Below, piece by piece: positions 1-8,134 of a stretch of DNA of 64,000 nt (position 1 is its first letter; the number at the start of each line of letters is the position of its first letter). The stretch covers positions 46,170 through 110,169 of the forward strand of contig DATIIH010000013.1 of assembly GCA_035479875.1 (NCBI GenBank). The letters run 5' to 3'. Under the pieces are notes generated by a model. The model worked only from the letters and a program-made list of their open reading frames with translations, did not search any database and was not told the DNA's origin. Position numbers and translations under genes: made by a program. The stretch comes from PMNU01 sp035479875. GTDB taxonomy: Bacteria > Patescibacteriota > Saccharimonadia > Saccharimonadales > UBA4665.

Positions 1-853
1 GGCTTTCGCTACCCGTGCCAGCGAGTACGGTCTGGCGGGCCGTGCCGTCGAGGTTGGTTTTAACAACATCTATTTTGCCGCTGAGATTCGAGAGGAAGTA
101 CACTTTGCCGGCGGGCGTAACTTTAAACGTGTTGGCTGGATCGACGCCGGCAGTTACCTTGAGCTTGACGTTCGCCTCGTTGTAGCCGCTCAGTGATACA
201 GTGGTAGCTAGATTTTGGGCATTGGCCGCTACGACGATAGTTGCCTCACCTTTGGTGTCGGTTTTAGCCTCACTCTTACCTGCCGTAACGAGTGCGTTGG
301 CCACTGGCTTGCCGCTGATCGTGTTGAGTACCACCACAGGCACTTGGCGGCCCGTGGCTACCAAGCTCACCTGCGCAGCTTGTTTTTGCTTACCGAGCGG
401 CACGGTTACTGAGCTGTCGGACGTTTTGTAATATGTCTTGGAGACTTCTAATGTGGTGGTGCCCACTTTGACGTGCAACGTAGCATGGCCCTTACTGTCG
501 GTGCTTACCGTTTTGCCGCCGAGCATAACCGTAGCGCTCGTCACCGGCTTACTAGTTTGCGAGTCGATAACGGTGACGGCAAAGTTTTGCTTGAGCACCA
601 GCCCAGCTAACTCGTAGCGGGTAAACGGCACGGCTGCAAGTAATCCCACGAGTACGACGATAGCCACCGGAATTGAAATCTTTTTATGAGCGAGTGCCCA
701 CGTCCACCACTGTTTATGTTTGGCGAACTTGGGGGCCTTGGACTCTTCATCCTTGGTGCCTTCCATCACGCGGTCATGCTTTGTTTCGGCGTGTTCGGGC
801 GCGTGATGACCGCGCGGATTTTCCTCTTGATCGGAACTATCTTCTTGTGCCAT
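1..853 (-). CDS. Membrane-anchored extracellular protein with Ig-like repeats (partial, C-terminus outside window)
   Basis: Read by eye from the ATG at 853; the frame stays open to the window edge (284 codons). Residues 1-57 are hydrophilic and charged, 58-78 form one membrane segment, and the rest would be outside the cell. Two stretches (about 90-160 and 165-230) have the pattern of carboxypeptidase-regulatory-like Ig folds (DSxTGKPVxxAxVxxGG...TDxxGxA). The last visible part (SNLSGKIDVVKTNLDGT) looks like the first blade of a TolB/PD40-type propeller, but it is cut off. AAGGG lies 8 nt before the ATG. It is divergent from the glycosylase gene at 936. A surface or scaffold role is inferred; no enzyme motif is visible. 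Confidence 0.75.
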   Translation of the reverse strand, partial: MAQEDSSDQEENPRGHHAPEHAETKHDRVMEGTKDEESKAPKFAKHKQWWTWALAHKKISIPVAIVVLVGLLAAVPFTRYELAGLVLKQNFAVTVIDSQTSKPVTSATVMLGGKTVSTDSKGHATLHVKVGTTTLEVSKTYYKTSDSSVTVPLGKQKQAAQVSLVATGRQVPVVVLNTISGKPVANALVTAGKSEAKTDTKGEATIVVAANAQNLATTVSLSGYNEANVKLKVTAGVDPANTFKVTPAGKVYFLSNLSGKIDVVKTNLDGTARQTVLAGTGSES

Positions 854-923
854 AGTTGTTACCCTTACTTTTGATTTAAGTCTAGCACAGCGCAAGGCTA
901 GCGTGATAGCACTAATATTGGTA

Positions 924-929
924 TACAAT
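924..929 (+). promoter_or_regulatory. -10 box placed for a leaderless start of the glycosylase gene
   Basis: TACAAT ends 6 nt before the ATG at 936 and no SD is present, so transcription would begin at or next to the start codon. Confidence 0.45.
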
Positions 930-935
930 GCCTGT

Positions 936-1571
936 ATGATTGCATCTGATAAAACTGTGGAAGAAGCCGCCAAACACCTTGCCGCGCACGACCCCATTTT
1001 GGCACCGATTATTGCACGCGCCGGCCTCAGCACCGTCCGCCCACACAAAGATTACTACCGGGAATTAGTTGATAGCATTATCAGCCAGCAGCTCAGTGTG
1101 AAGGCCGCGGCCAGCATCGAAAAGCGTTTTTGCGCGCTGTTCGGCAGCGATAATTTTCCGACGCCCGAGGCCATACTAACTAAGGATGTTGAGGCGTTAC
1201 GCGGCGTCGGTTTAAGTTACGGTAAGGCGGCGTATGTGCACGACTTGGCGCAGCATGTGATAGACGGCAAAGTAAGATTCGACCATTTGGATGGGCTTAG
1301 CAACGAAGAGGTCATTAAAGAACTCACCGCCGTCAAGGGTATCGGCGAATGGACCGCCCATATGTTTTTGATGTTTTGCATGGGCCGCCTCGACATTCTA
1401 GCCATCGGCGACTTAGGCATTAAAAATGGCGTTCAAAAACTATACGGATTCGACCACTCGACCACCCCGGCCGAGATTACTGAGCTCGCGGCGAAGAACC
1501 ACTGGCACCCGTATGAGTCAATCGCCTGCTGGTATATTTGGCACTCGCTCGACAATAAGCCGGCGGTGTAG
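936..1571 (+). CDS. DNA-3-methyladenine glycosylase II (AlkA-type, HhH-GPD)
   Basis: Excises alkylated purines in base-excision repair. The 211-residue protein has a helix-hairpin-helix (VKGIGEWTAHMF, about residues 137-148) followed by the catalytic aspartate region (AIGDLGI). It corresponds to the AlkA catalytic core without the N-terminal TBP-like domain of E. coli AlkA. I chose the ATG at 936 over the in-frame GTG at 903 because a -10 box (TACAAT 924-929) lies between them and would give a leaderless transcript starting at 936. The gene converges on the peptidase E gene with only 2 nt between stop codons. Confidence 0.88.
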   Translation: MIASDKTVEEAAKHLAAHDPILAPIIARAGLSTVRPHKDYYRELVDSIISQQLSVKAAASIEKRFCALFGSDNFPTPEAILTKDVEALRGVGLSYGKAAYVHDLAQHVIDGKVRFDHLDGLSNEEVIKELTAVKGIGEWTAHMFLMFCMGRLDILAIGDLGIKNGVQKLYGFDHSTTPAEITELAAKNHWHPYESIACWYIWHSLDNKPAV

Positions 1572-1573
1572 GT

Positions 1574-2218
1574 CTAGTCTTTGTCTTCGGGCTTAACGCC
1601 AGTAATTTTCCACTCATCGGCACCGTTGACCACCCACGCCTGGTTGTCATTGAGCAGCACCATTGTCGGATCGTCGGTTCGGCTGTCGATAGCTTCTTGC
1701 ACCAACGGCCCAAAGTCGGGATTATCGACATGGGGCATAAAATAATGAGCGCTCAGGTTGAGGCCCTTCCAAAGTACTCTTTCGGCAAACTCGGGATCGT
1801 CGGCCAGTTCGACACCGTGCAAGTCGGTGCCCGCCACGCAGGCGCCGGCACTTTCACCGGCGTACGTCACGCCAGCGTCCAAGACGTCATGAATAACCCT
1901 ATCGAAGCCGCTGCGCGCCATGGCCTCACGCAAGCAAAAGGTGTTACCTCCCATGACCCAGATCAGGTTAAAGGTCTTAAGCTCTTCGGCTAGCGCTGCG
2001 GGAGTACGATCATCGTTGAGGTCGACAACTTTGACGGTAAAATCCAATGCGCGCAAGTACTCCTCGACAAAGCGAATCTTTACCCGCCGCGCCCGGAACG
2101 CATAGTAATCTTTGGCGTTCGGTATCAGCGCCACGCGGACTTTGGCCGCGGGCTTACCGATAAGGTCGGTGAGCACCTTGAGGTCGGCAATTCGGTATGA
2201 GGCGAGGTACAGTTTCAC
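1574..2218 (-). CDS. Peptidase E-like serine peptidase (family S51)
   Basis: A 214-residue cytoplasmic class-I glutamine-amidotransferase-like fold. The S51 hallmarks are the nucleophile elbow YAGESAGACVAG (Ser near residue 120) and the upstream GGNTF loop. Family members hydrolyse N-terminal Asp-X dipeptides or process cyanophycin; the substrate here is unknown. The start is the GTG at 2218, not a codon further upstream, because it lies 2 nt after the Fic/Doc stop and has GGAG about 10 nt upstream, inside the preceding gene. It therefore appears to be the third cistron of the toxin-antitoxin operon. Confidence 0.82.
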   Translation of the reverse strand: MKLYLASYRIADLKVLTDLIGKPAAKVRVALIPNAKDYYAFRARRVKIRFVEEYLRALDFTVKVVDLNDDRTPAALAEELKTFNLIWVMGGNTFCLREAMARSGFDRVIHDVLDAGVTYAGESAGACVAGTDLHGVELADDPEFAERVLWKGLNLSAHYFMPHVDNPDFGPLVQEAIDSRTDDPTMVLLNDNQAWVVNGADEWKITGVKPEDKD

Positions 2219-2220
2219 GG

Positions 2221-2601
2221 CTACTGCTCCACCCGTTCCGCGAGCCATGCGGCGATGTCGGTCACCGTAAGATGATTGGTGGCAACCTGCACCGCAAGGT
2301 CTTCCAGCTCACCTTGCTTCGCCTTAAAAACGACTCCATTAATACTAAGAAAGGTCAGGCCGGCAAGCATTCCGGAACGCTTATTGCCATCAACAAAGGC
2401 GTGGTCTGCAATTATTCCACGAATAAGTGCGGCCGCCTTCTCGCAGGGCGTCGCGTACAACTCCTCGCCAAATACCACTTGCGTTTGCGTGGCCAGCGCA
2501 GCCTCCAGCCGACCCAAATCTCTCAGGCCGGCAGAACCGCCGGTTTCTTGGAGTACAAGAGCATGGATTTCGAGCAGTTGTTCTAGCGATAGATTAATCA
2601 T
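2221..2601 (-). CDS. Fic/Doc-family toxin (death-on-curing type)
   Basis: A 126-residue Fic fold. The active-site loop HAFVDGNKRSG is at residues 67-77. Doc toxins have HxFxDANKRT and phosphorylate EF-Tu; Fic AMP-transferases have HxFxxGNGR. This protein has the Doc-type Lys but a Gly after the Asp, so it is intermediate, and phosphorylation versus AMPylation cannot be settled by eye. Its ATG overlaps the antitoxin stop as ATGA (2598-2601), the usual translational coupling of a toxin to its antitoxin. A chromosomal addiction or stress module is the natural reading. Confidence 0.85.
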   Translation of the reverse strand: MINLSLEQLLEIHALVLQETGGSAGLRDLGRLEAALATQTQVVFGEELYATPCEKAAALIRGIIADHAFVDGNKRSGMLAGLTFLSINGVVFKAKQGELEDLAVQVATNHLTVTDIAAWLAERVEQ

Positions 2602-2819
2602 CGATCGGCGAGATTTTTGAAGTCTTTTTTGTAATCGGTAAGAATCTTGCGGGCTGCGCGGATGACTTGTTCGTCGTTAGGCTGCGTCTTGCTAACGGGC
2701 CGCACGATAAATTCTACTTCGTCTCCGGTGCCCAAACCTTCGCGGCGTAAATCCTTAACGGGAAGTGTGAGACCTTCGCTCGAACCGATTCTGATAATTT
2801 TTTGGATACCTTGAATCAT
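2598..2819 (-). CDS. AbrB/MazE-type antitoxin
   Basis: A 73-residue protein. Residues 1-42 match the swapped-hairpin SpoVT-AbrB/MazE DNA-binding fold (IxRIGxSxGLTLPxxxLxxxGLxxGDEVEF). Residues 45-73 form a charged tail that would bind and neutralise the downstream Fic/Doc toxin. Pairing a MazE-like antitoxin with a Doc-like toxin is a known mix-and-match type; Phd is the more common Doc partner. It has no SD. A TATAAT box ends 6 nt before the ATG, implying a leaderless transcript that the antitoxin probably represses itself. Confidence 0.82.
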   Translation of the reverse strand: MIQGIQKIIRIGSSEGLTLPVKDLRREGLGTGDEVEFIVRPVSKTQPNDEQVIRAARKILTDYKKDFKNLADR

Positions 2820-2825
2820 ACGAAC

Positions 2826-2831
2826 ATTATA
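2826..2831 (-). promoter_or_regulatory. -10 box of the toxin-antitoxin operon
   Basis: On the minus strand TATAAT (2831 to 2826) is followed by GTTCGT and then the ATG at 2819. The surrounding TTATAATAACGTTATAAT is AT-rich and partly repeated, a plausible autorepressor site. Confidence 0.5.
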
Positions 2832-2851
2832 ACGTTATTATAATAGAATGT

Positions 2852-3454
2852 CTACTGCCGTTTGGCTTGTGCGGCCGCAACGTGGGAGCGACGGTAGATA
2901 ATGATTGATACCATCAGCCAGTTGCCCGTCATTATATAGAGCGGGTAGAGCAACTGCGTGGCGTTAAGCGCGCCTACCGCCAGCGCGCCGAGGGTGCCGG
3001 AAACAGCAGATATTGCCCACGTAGCAAGCGTCTCGGTTTGTGGCGCTTTCCAAGTTTTTTCAATCGTCAGCCAAAACCCAGTGAGATCGACGAGCACAAC
3101 AACAATCAATGCCGCTAGCGGACTCTTGAGCAACCACCATAGCCCAACGCCAACGATCGCCACACCGACTGCCGCCATATCCTTACGATGAAACTTGCCG
3201 TAGCCGTGACGCAACGACAATACTGCAACAGCAGCGGTAACTATCGTCTGCCCTGCCGTCAGCAACAGCGACCAGCGGGCATGCGCCCCTACCTGAGCCC
3301 CGAGTGACACGAGGTTAAGCAATAACCAAATCCACCAGGTAGCTCGCTCTGGCTTAGTCTTGCCACGAAAAATATCAACCAAGTACGGGACAATACTAAT
3401 AAACTGGAGCATGCCAGCGAGTGCACCCAGCGTTGCAAGCAGCGTCGTATGCAT
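2852..3454 (-). CDS. PQ-loop-like small multi-spanning membrane protein
   Basis: A 200-residue protein with about six or seven hydrophobic helices. The N-terminal motif (SIVPYLVDIFRGKTKPERATWW, about residues 20-42) resembles the proline-containing loop of PQ-loop/SWEET-like membrane proteins, with a weaker second half. The ATG directly follows the aspS stop (TAG then ATG, no gap), so the two are co-transcribed. The substrate, if any, is unknown. Confidence 0.6.
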   Translation of the reverse strand: MHTTLLATLGALAGMLQFISIVPYLVDIFRGKTKPERATWWIWLLLNLVSLGAQVGAHARWSLLLTAGQTIVTAAVAVLSLRHGYGKFHRKDMAAVGVAIVGVGLWWLLKSPLAALIVVVLVDLTGFWLTIEKTWKAPQTETLATWAISAVSGTLGALAVGALNATQLLYPLYIMTGNWLMVSIIIYRRSHVAAAQAKRQ

Positions 3455-4759
3455 CTAAGGCGCCAGGCGGTTGATGTCGCGCGGGAACAAAATGGCTTCT
3501 TTGATGTTGGCCAGGCCAATCACCTTTTCGGTGAGGCGGTCGATGCCAAAGCCGCAACCGCCGTGGGGCGGGAGGCCGTGCTTAAAGGCCAGCAAAAAGT
3601 GGCTGAAGCCGGGGTGAGTGGGGTCGATGCCAGCTTTCTTCATCTGTTCTACAACGTTATCGTGGCGGTGTTCGCGCTGGGGGGCGGTGCTGATTTCGAC
3701 GCCGCGGAACAGCAGGTCGGCCGAGCGCGCCGTGTCGTCGTCGTTAGCCATGTGGTAAAACTTCATTTTGGATTTAGGCAAATTGGTGGCAAAGACCGCT
3801 TCGCAGCCGTTGTGCTGCTTGGAGTATTCGCAAATCCACTTTTCTTCTTCCGGTGTGAGGTCGATTTCTTTGCTGGTGTCTTTGCCGGTTTCTTTGGTAA
3901 AAAGCTGGTGGATTTCGGCCATGGTGTAGCGCGGGAACTCGGGTTTGAGTACCAGCTCTGGTGCATGCAGCGTCTTAAGCTCTTCGCCGTGTTCTTGGTA
4001 GGCGCGGGTTACCACGCTAAATACCAAATCTTGGAGCATGTTGAGCACGTCGTTGTGGTCTGTAATAAAGCCCATCTCGATGTCCAGCATAGTTACTTCG
4101 GATACGTGGCGGGTGGTGGCGCTCAGTTCGGCACGGAAGGCCGGCGCAATTTCGAACACCCGCTCAAACACGCCTACCATAATCTGCTTGTACAGCTGCG
4201 GGCTTTGGGCAAGCGTTGCCTCCTGGCCAAAATAGTCCAGCTTAAACACTTCGGCGCCGCCTTCGGCCGCACCAGACACCAGTTTAGGTGTGTTGATTTC
4301 TACAAAGTCATTCTTATATAAGAACTCACGGATGTAGCGGGTGAGCTCGGAGCGAATCTTGAAGATGGCGGTTTCTTGCAGGTTGCGCAGGCCGACCACG
4401 CGGTTGTCGAGCAGGGTGTCGAGGTTCTCGGACTTGTGGCTGAGTGGCTTGTCGATTTCTATCGGCGGCTCGGCGGTTACCGGCACCATGACGGTGAGTT
4501 TAGCGTCGTGGATTTCTACGCCGCCGGGGGCGCGTGGTTCGTCCACAGCTGTACCTGTTACTTCGAGTACCGTGCCAATTTGTAGCCCACGTAGCTTTTC
4601 GACTTCGTCTTTTTCTTTAATAACAATCTGAGTCAGGCCAGAACGGTCGCGGACGTTGATAAATGTCAGCCCGCCCAATAAACGTTTTTTGTGCAGCCAG
4701 CCTTGCACAAGCACTTGCTCGCCAAGGTGACCTTTTAACTCTTTACTTAAAATGCGCAT
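3455..4759 (-). CDS. aspS: Aspartyl-tRNA synthetase, archaeal-type (probably non-discriminating)
   Basis: Charges tRNA with aspartate in the cytosol. The protein has 434 residues: an N-terminal OB-fold anticodon-binding domain (about 1-105) and a class IIb catalytic domain with motif 2 (FRAELSATTRHVSE) and motif 3 (GFGIDRLT...LFPRD, near the C-terminus). It lacks the about 150-residue GAD insertion of the usual bacterial AspRS (about 590 residues) and resembles archaeal AspRS. That class often also charges tRNA-Asn and relies on GatCAB; whether it does here is inference. The start at 4759 is set by AGGAG 6-7 nt upstream. It is preceded by a 118-nt leader with a hairpin. Confidence 0.93.
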   Translation of the reverse strand: MRILSKELKGHLGEQVLVQGWLHKKRLLGGLTFINVRDRSGLTQIVIKEKDEVEKLRGLQIGTVLEVTGTAVDEPRAPGGVEIHDAKLTVMVPVTAEPPIEIDKPLSHKSENLDTLLDNRVVGLRNLQETAIFKIRSELTRYIREFLYKNDFVEINTPKLVSGAAEGGAEVFKLDYFGQEATLAQSPQLYKQIMVGVFERVFEIAPAFRAELSATTRHVSEVTMLDIEMGFITDHNDVLNMLQDLVFSVVTRAYQEHGEELKTLHAPELVLKPEFPRYTMAEIHQLFTKETGKDTSKEIDLTPEEEKWICEYSKQHNGCEAVFATNLPKSKMKFYHMANDDDTARSADLLFRGVEISTAPQREHRHDNVVEQMKKAGIDPTHPGFSHFLLAFKHGLPPHGGCGFGIDRLTEKVIGLANIKEAILFPRDINRLAP

Positions 4760-4802
4760 CGCTGTCTCCTGGGGTTAATGTTGCGGCTTAGTGGGGTCGC
4801 AT

Positions 4803-4836
4803 GGCACAGCCCGCTCTCGCCTTAGGAGCGGCTGCC
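4803..4836 (-). promoter_or_regulatory. Hairpin in the aspS leader
   Basis: The 118 nt between the CNNM gene and aspS (4760-4877) are non-coding. On the minus strand GGCAGCCGCTC (4836 down) can pair with GAGCGGGCTGTGCC, giving an imperfect stem of about 11 bp with small bulges. There is no U-tract, so it is not a standard terminator. It could be an upstream transcript end, an mRNA-stability stem or a control element. It has no T-box features I recognise. Confidence 0.4.
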
Positions 4837-4877
4837 GACCCGGAGATTCATATTAGATTGCGCCGTGTTCATTATGG

Positions 4878-5993
4878 CTATTCTACCATCTCTGTTGCTT
4901 CAGGGGAAGATGACTCGGCTTGGGACCCTTCGGAAGCTTCCTCGGTCTCGGCCGCTTCGACGGGCTCAGTCACCTCTGGCACTTCAGGCTTCACGGCTAC
5001 CGGCTTTGGCTTAAAAGCGGCGACTGACGTGCGGTTGTCGTACGCCGTAAAATCGTCAGCGTCATCATGGCTGCCTATCAGCTGAACCATAAAGTGGCTG
5101 AGGCTAATGACGCCCAGCGCTTCTTCGAACGGGTTGACGACCACCAGCATAAACTGGCCGGTGCGCACAAAAGCGTTGAGTACTTGTCGCAAACTAAAAT
5201 CCTCGTGCACAAAACAGAGTTGTGCGCGCATCACGTCGCCTACCTTGCCACCCTCTTTGGCGGCCAGCGCATCACGCAAAAAGAGAGTGCCTACCACGTT
5301 GTCGGCAGTACCTTGGTATACCAAAAAACTGTCTTGCTTACTCTTATGGAGGTCGGCTAGTAGTATCGGCCCGAGGTGCTCATCGACGTTTACCAGATGC
5401 AAGCGCGACATCGGCTGGGCGAGGTCGGCAGCGCGATGATCGTCAAACTGCACCACGCGCTCGAGCAGTGCCAGGTCGCGCTTTGCAATACGGTTGTCGA
5501 GCTGGTCCTGCTGCTGGCGGAGCAAGGCTACAAAATCTTCTTTTTCGTATAGACCACTGTGGGCATCTTGGTCGCGACGGCTGTTGACAAGCTGGGCCAA
5601 GATAGCAAAAGGTCGGTGCACGTAATTGAGCAGCCAGGTAAGCGCCGGAGCGGCCGTGACCGCCAAACGAGCACTGCGCACGGTGAGCCTCAATGACTGA
5701 ATGGCGATAACTGCGGCCAGGCTCAGGCCAATCATAATGAATGCCGGCACGCCGACGAGTGAATTAGCGAACAGTACAAAACCGAGCGTCGTACTGACGC
5801 CAAACAGGAGCCACAGCAGCAGCCGCATGCTCTCGCCGTAAGCCACCGGCCGGTATAAGGCCTCTGCCAAGTGATCGCCGCGAGCAGCCAAACGCTTAAG
5901 CTCTTTTACTGGTACGCAACTATAAAAACGCTGCAATGCTAAACAGAATAAACCAAAGGCGACTAATACAAGGGCAAAGATTGATGCTACCAT
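4878..5993 (-). CDS. CNNM/CorC-like membrane protein with CBS pair
   Basis: A 371-residue protein. The N-terminal half (about 1-135) has several hydrophobic helices with the DUF21/CNNM-type link (VKELKRLAARGDHLAEALY). A predicted CBS pair (about 190-310, including HLVNVDEHLGPILLAD and HEDFSLRQVLNAFVRTGQ) should sense adenine nucleotides. The last about 50 residues are an acidic, low-complexity tail (Glu/Ser/Pro-rich) in place of the CorC/HlyC C-terminal domain. Family members are Mg2+/Co2+ efflux regulators or transporters. The membrane half is divergent, so transport activity is uncertain. Confidence 0.65.
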   Translation of the reverse strand: MVASIFALVLVAFGLFCLALQRFYSCVPVKELKRLAARGDHLAEALYRPVAYGESMRLLLWLLFGVSTTLGFVLFANSLVGVPAFIMIGLSLAAVIAIQSLRLTVRSARLAVTAAPALTWLLNYVHRPFAILAQLVNSRRDQDAHSGLYEKEDFVALLRQQQDQLDNRIAKRDLALLERVVQFDDHRAADLAQPMSRLHLVNVDEHLGPILLADLHKSKQDSFLVYQGTADNVVGTLFLRDALAAKEGGKVGDVMRAQLCFVHEDFSLRQVLNAFVRTGQFMLVVVNPFEEALGVISLSHFMVQLIGSHDDADDFTAYDNRTSVAAFKPKPVAVKPEVPEVTEPVEAAETEEASEGSQAESSSPEATEMVE

Positions 5994-5999
5994 GCACTC

Positions 6000-6029
6000 A
6001 TCTTACGCCATCCGGCCGCTGTTTTTCAA
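6000..6029 (-). promoter_or_regulatory. Promoter of the CNNM/CBS gene (leaderless)
   Basis: On the minus strand TTGAAA (6029-6024), an 18-nt spacer and TAAGAT (6005-6000) are followed by GAGTGC and the ATG at 5993. This is a complete -35/-10 pair whose predicted start point falls at the start codon. Confidence 0.6.
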
Positions 6030-6038
6030 AATGATTAC

Positions 6039-7373
6039 TCATCGGTGCCTCGCGCGTGCACCCGGCCGGGCGTGGGCAACTTTGCGCGTCGTGAGTAAAC
6101 GGTATTCTTCGCGCTCACCTAAGTAATAGCCAACCATCATCAGGAGTACCACGATGTAACCTGACCAAATGAGCCAGAGCGTATTCTTAGCGCCTCCCAT
6201 AAGTTGACTGAGTAGGTTTCCGCCCTTTACGACGTTGGTCGTAGTGGCGACCGTCTGGCCGATGGTCGCCACCAGCTGCGTAACACTTAGACCTCCCTTG
6301 GCGTCGGTGACCGTGACCGAGATCAAATAGGTCCGCGACGTATGGTAGCTATGCACCAGTGTGAACGGAGCGCCGCTGCTGTATTCCTGACCATTGCCAT
6401 TGCCATCATCCCAGTCTACGTTTACGGTGTACGGCGCTGTGCCGCCGGCGATGCTCATCACCCAGGTGGTATCCTGTCCGGGCGTACGCGCTTCGTAAGC
6501 ATGGTCGACACTCAGCCGCGGCACCGAAGCAGTTGAACTCAGCAAGTTAGATAAGTAGGCGACAACATCGATGGTAATCGTAGGGAACACAAGCACCTTG
6601 CCATCCGGTGTAACTGCCGTGATATCTACGTGGTGCACACCCAGAGGCAAAGGTTGGTCGAGGGTGCAGCTCCAAAAACCGCGAGAGTTAGCTACCGTCT
6701 GACAGACAGCAAGCACCGAATGAAACGTAACGGTAATGCGCGAAAACGGCGGCGCGAAACCGCTAATCGTCGGGCGATCACTTGTCAGCCACACAGTGTC
6801 AGAGCCCGAAGAGTAAGAATTGCCGTCGAGGCCCGTCACTACTAGTGTGGTAGGTGGGGGGGTGTTGTCTGACGGCGGGGTGGACGTAACGTGGTCATAA
6901 TATACCGTAATAGGTGGTGTGGGCGGACCCGCGTCGTCGGTAAGGTTGTAGTCTTGCACCACGATTACGTTGGCGCCTTCCGACAGCGTTACTGGCAACG
7001 AGTACTTCTGGCTGCTGGTACACGGTGCCGAACCAGCAAAGACATGATTCACCGTAGCCGTCACATATGTCTGCAGAGGACAGCTGCCGCTCACCGCTTG
7101 GATAGCAGTTTGGACATGCAGATTATCGGTGGGCGATTCGATGGTTGCTGGCTCGGTCGGCGGCGCGGCCGAAACTTTGGCAGACACAATAATCGAATCG
7201 GCCATCGTCCGGACAGTCATGCCCACAATCAAAACACCGACACACAAAAGCACCATCACCGTAAAGGGATGGAGTAAAAAGCGCTTGTGTAGCGGTCTGG
7301 CTTTTTTGATCGTCTGTTTGGCTTTGAGGTGAACGCTGCGGCTCACCGGCCGTTTGGTTTTTGTTGTTTTCAT
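6039..7373 (-). CDS. Membrane-anchored surface protein with Ig-like/PKD domains
   Basis: A 444-residue protein: a basic cytoplasmic N-terminus (1-33), a membrane segment (about 35-57), a long extracytoplasmic region, a second membrane segment (about 397-418) and a basic cytoplasmic tail (REEYRLLTTRKVAHARPGARARHR). The exported part has three Ig-like stretches with paired cysteines. The last (about 295-370) carries PKD-type features (VDWDDGNGNG...SYHTSRTYLISVTVTDAKGG). Such domains mediate adhesion or scaffold assembly. It is divergent from the dsbA-like gene, whose product could form its disulphides. Confidence 0.7.
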   Translation of the reverse strand: MKTTKTKRPVSRSVHLKAKQTIKKARPLHKRFLLHPFTVMVLLCVGVLIVGMTVRTMADSIIVSAKVSAAPPTEPATIESPTDNLHVQTAIQAVSGSCPLQTYVTATVNHVFAGSAPCTSSQKYSLPVTLSEGANVIVVQDYNLTDDAGPPTPPITVYYDHVTSTPPSDNTPPPTTLVVTGLDGNSYSSGSDTVWLTSDRPTISGFAPPFSRITVTFHSVLAVCQTVANSRGFWSCTLDQPLPLGVHHVDITAVTPDGKVLVFPTITIDVVAYLSNLLSSTASVPRLSVDHAYEARTPGQDTTWVMSIAGGTAPYTVNVDWDDGNGNGQEYSSGAPFTLVHSYHTSRTYLISVTVTDAKGGLSVTQLVATIGQTVATTTNVVKGGNLLSQLMGGAKNTLWLIWSGYIVVLLMMVGYYLGEREEYRLLTTRKVAHARPGARARHR

Positions 7374-7435
7374 TACGCGCAGCTATTGCGTTATTTCACG
7401 TAAATATATAGTACCATACTCCAGCATCTGGCGTG

Positions 7436-7441
7436 TATACT
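7436..7441 (+). promoter_or_regulatory. -10 box of the dsbA-like gene
   Basis: TATACT is followed by AGGGGC and the ATG at 7448 (6-nt gap), which suggests a leaderless start. The same 74-nt gap must also hold the promoter of the minus-strand PKD gene. Confidence 0.45.
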
Positions 7442-7447
7442 AGGGGC

Positions 7448-8086
7448 ATGAGTAAACCATTTTGGGCGGTTATCGCTATTATCATCGTACTGTTTGGTGG
7501 GATTTTACTACTTAACAATCACAAGGCCAGCGCGCCGAGTAGCCATGGTGCGGTGGCCACCAATCACGTAGAGGGCAGTACCAAGACGGGCGTTACACTC
7601 GTTGAGTACGGCGATTACGAATGTCCGTACTGTGGCGTTTTTTACCCCGTCGCTAAGCAAGTAGCTGCTAAATACAGCGACAAAATCACCTTCCAGTTCC
7701 GCAACCTGCCGCTGCTCCAAGTACACAAAAACGCCCTTGCCGCAGCTCGGGCTGCCGAAGCAGCAAGCCTGCAGAGTAAATTCTGGCAAATGCACGACCT
7801 GTTATACCAGAACCAGGACAGTTGGAGTCAAAGCAGCAACGCCCAAGATATATTTAACCAATATGCGACAACATTGAAATTAAACCTTACAAAATTCAAG
7901 GCCGACTACGCCAGCTCATCTGTTAACGACGCGATTAACGCCGATATCAGCGCCTTCCTAAAAACAGGCAACCAAGAGTCAACGCCCACCTTCTTTTTAG
8001 ACGGCAAAAAGATCCAGCCAGTCAACACTGTAGACTCGTTCAGCAAACTGATCGACGCCGAGATCGCCCAAAAAGCCAAAGCCTAG
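7448..8086 (+). CDS. DsbA-like membrane-anchored thiol-disulphide oxidoreductase
   Basis: A 212-residue protein with one N-terminal signal-anchor helix (about 5-23) and a thioredoxin fold with helical insertion (DSBA/DsbG-type, PF13462-like). The redox motif CPYC is near residue 59 (YECPYCG) and the cis-proline loop is STPTFF in the C-terminal third. It would oxidise or isomerise cysteines of exported proteins; the many Cys-bearing surface and secretion proteins here are plausible clients. I chose the ATG at 7448 over the upstream TTG/GTG frame because TATACT sits 6 nt before it. Confidence 0.85.
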   Translation: MSKPFWAVIAIIIVLFGGILLLNNHKASAPSSHGAVATNHVEGSTKTGVTLVEYGDYECPYCGVFYPVAKQVAAKYSDKITFQFRNLPLLQVHKNALAAARAAEAASLQSKFWQMHDLLYQNQDSWSQSSNAQDIFNQYATTLKLNLTKFKADYASSSVNDAINADISAFLKTGNQESTPTFFLDGKKIQPVNTVDSFSKLIDAEIAQKAKA

Positions 8087-8090
8087 GCGG

Positions 8091-8099
8091 ATTACACCG
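8091..8099 (+). other. ATTACACCG element just after the dsbA-like stop
   Basis: The stop context CCTAGGCGGATTACACCG (from 8082) is nearly identical to that after the second ManC gene (CCTAGGCGGAAATTACACCG from 19463). A third copy on the other strand (8446-8438) follows the stop of the gene at 8463. It may be a 3'-end or processing signal. Confidence 0.4.
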
Positions 8100-8134
8100 T
8101 TGACCTACTACTTAAAGCTAGCTCTCCCGAACGC

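Noticed and set aside
3449..4321. 290-codon plus-strand open frame
   Set aside because: It lies entirely antisense to aspS, whose motifs are clear; low-complexity product typical of a shadow frame.
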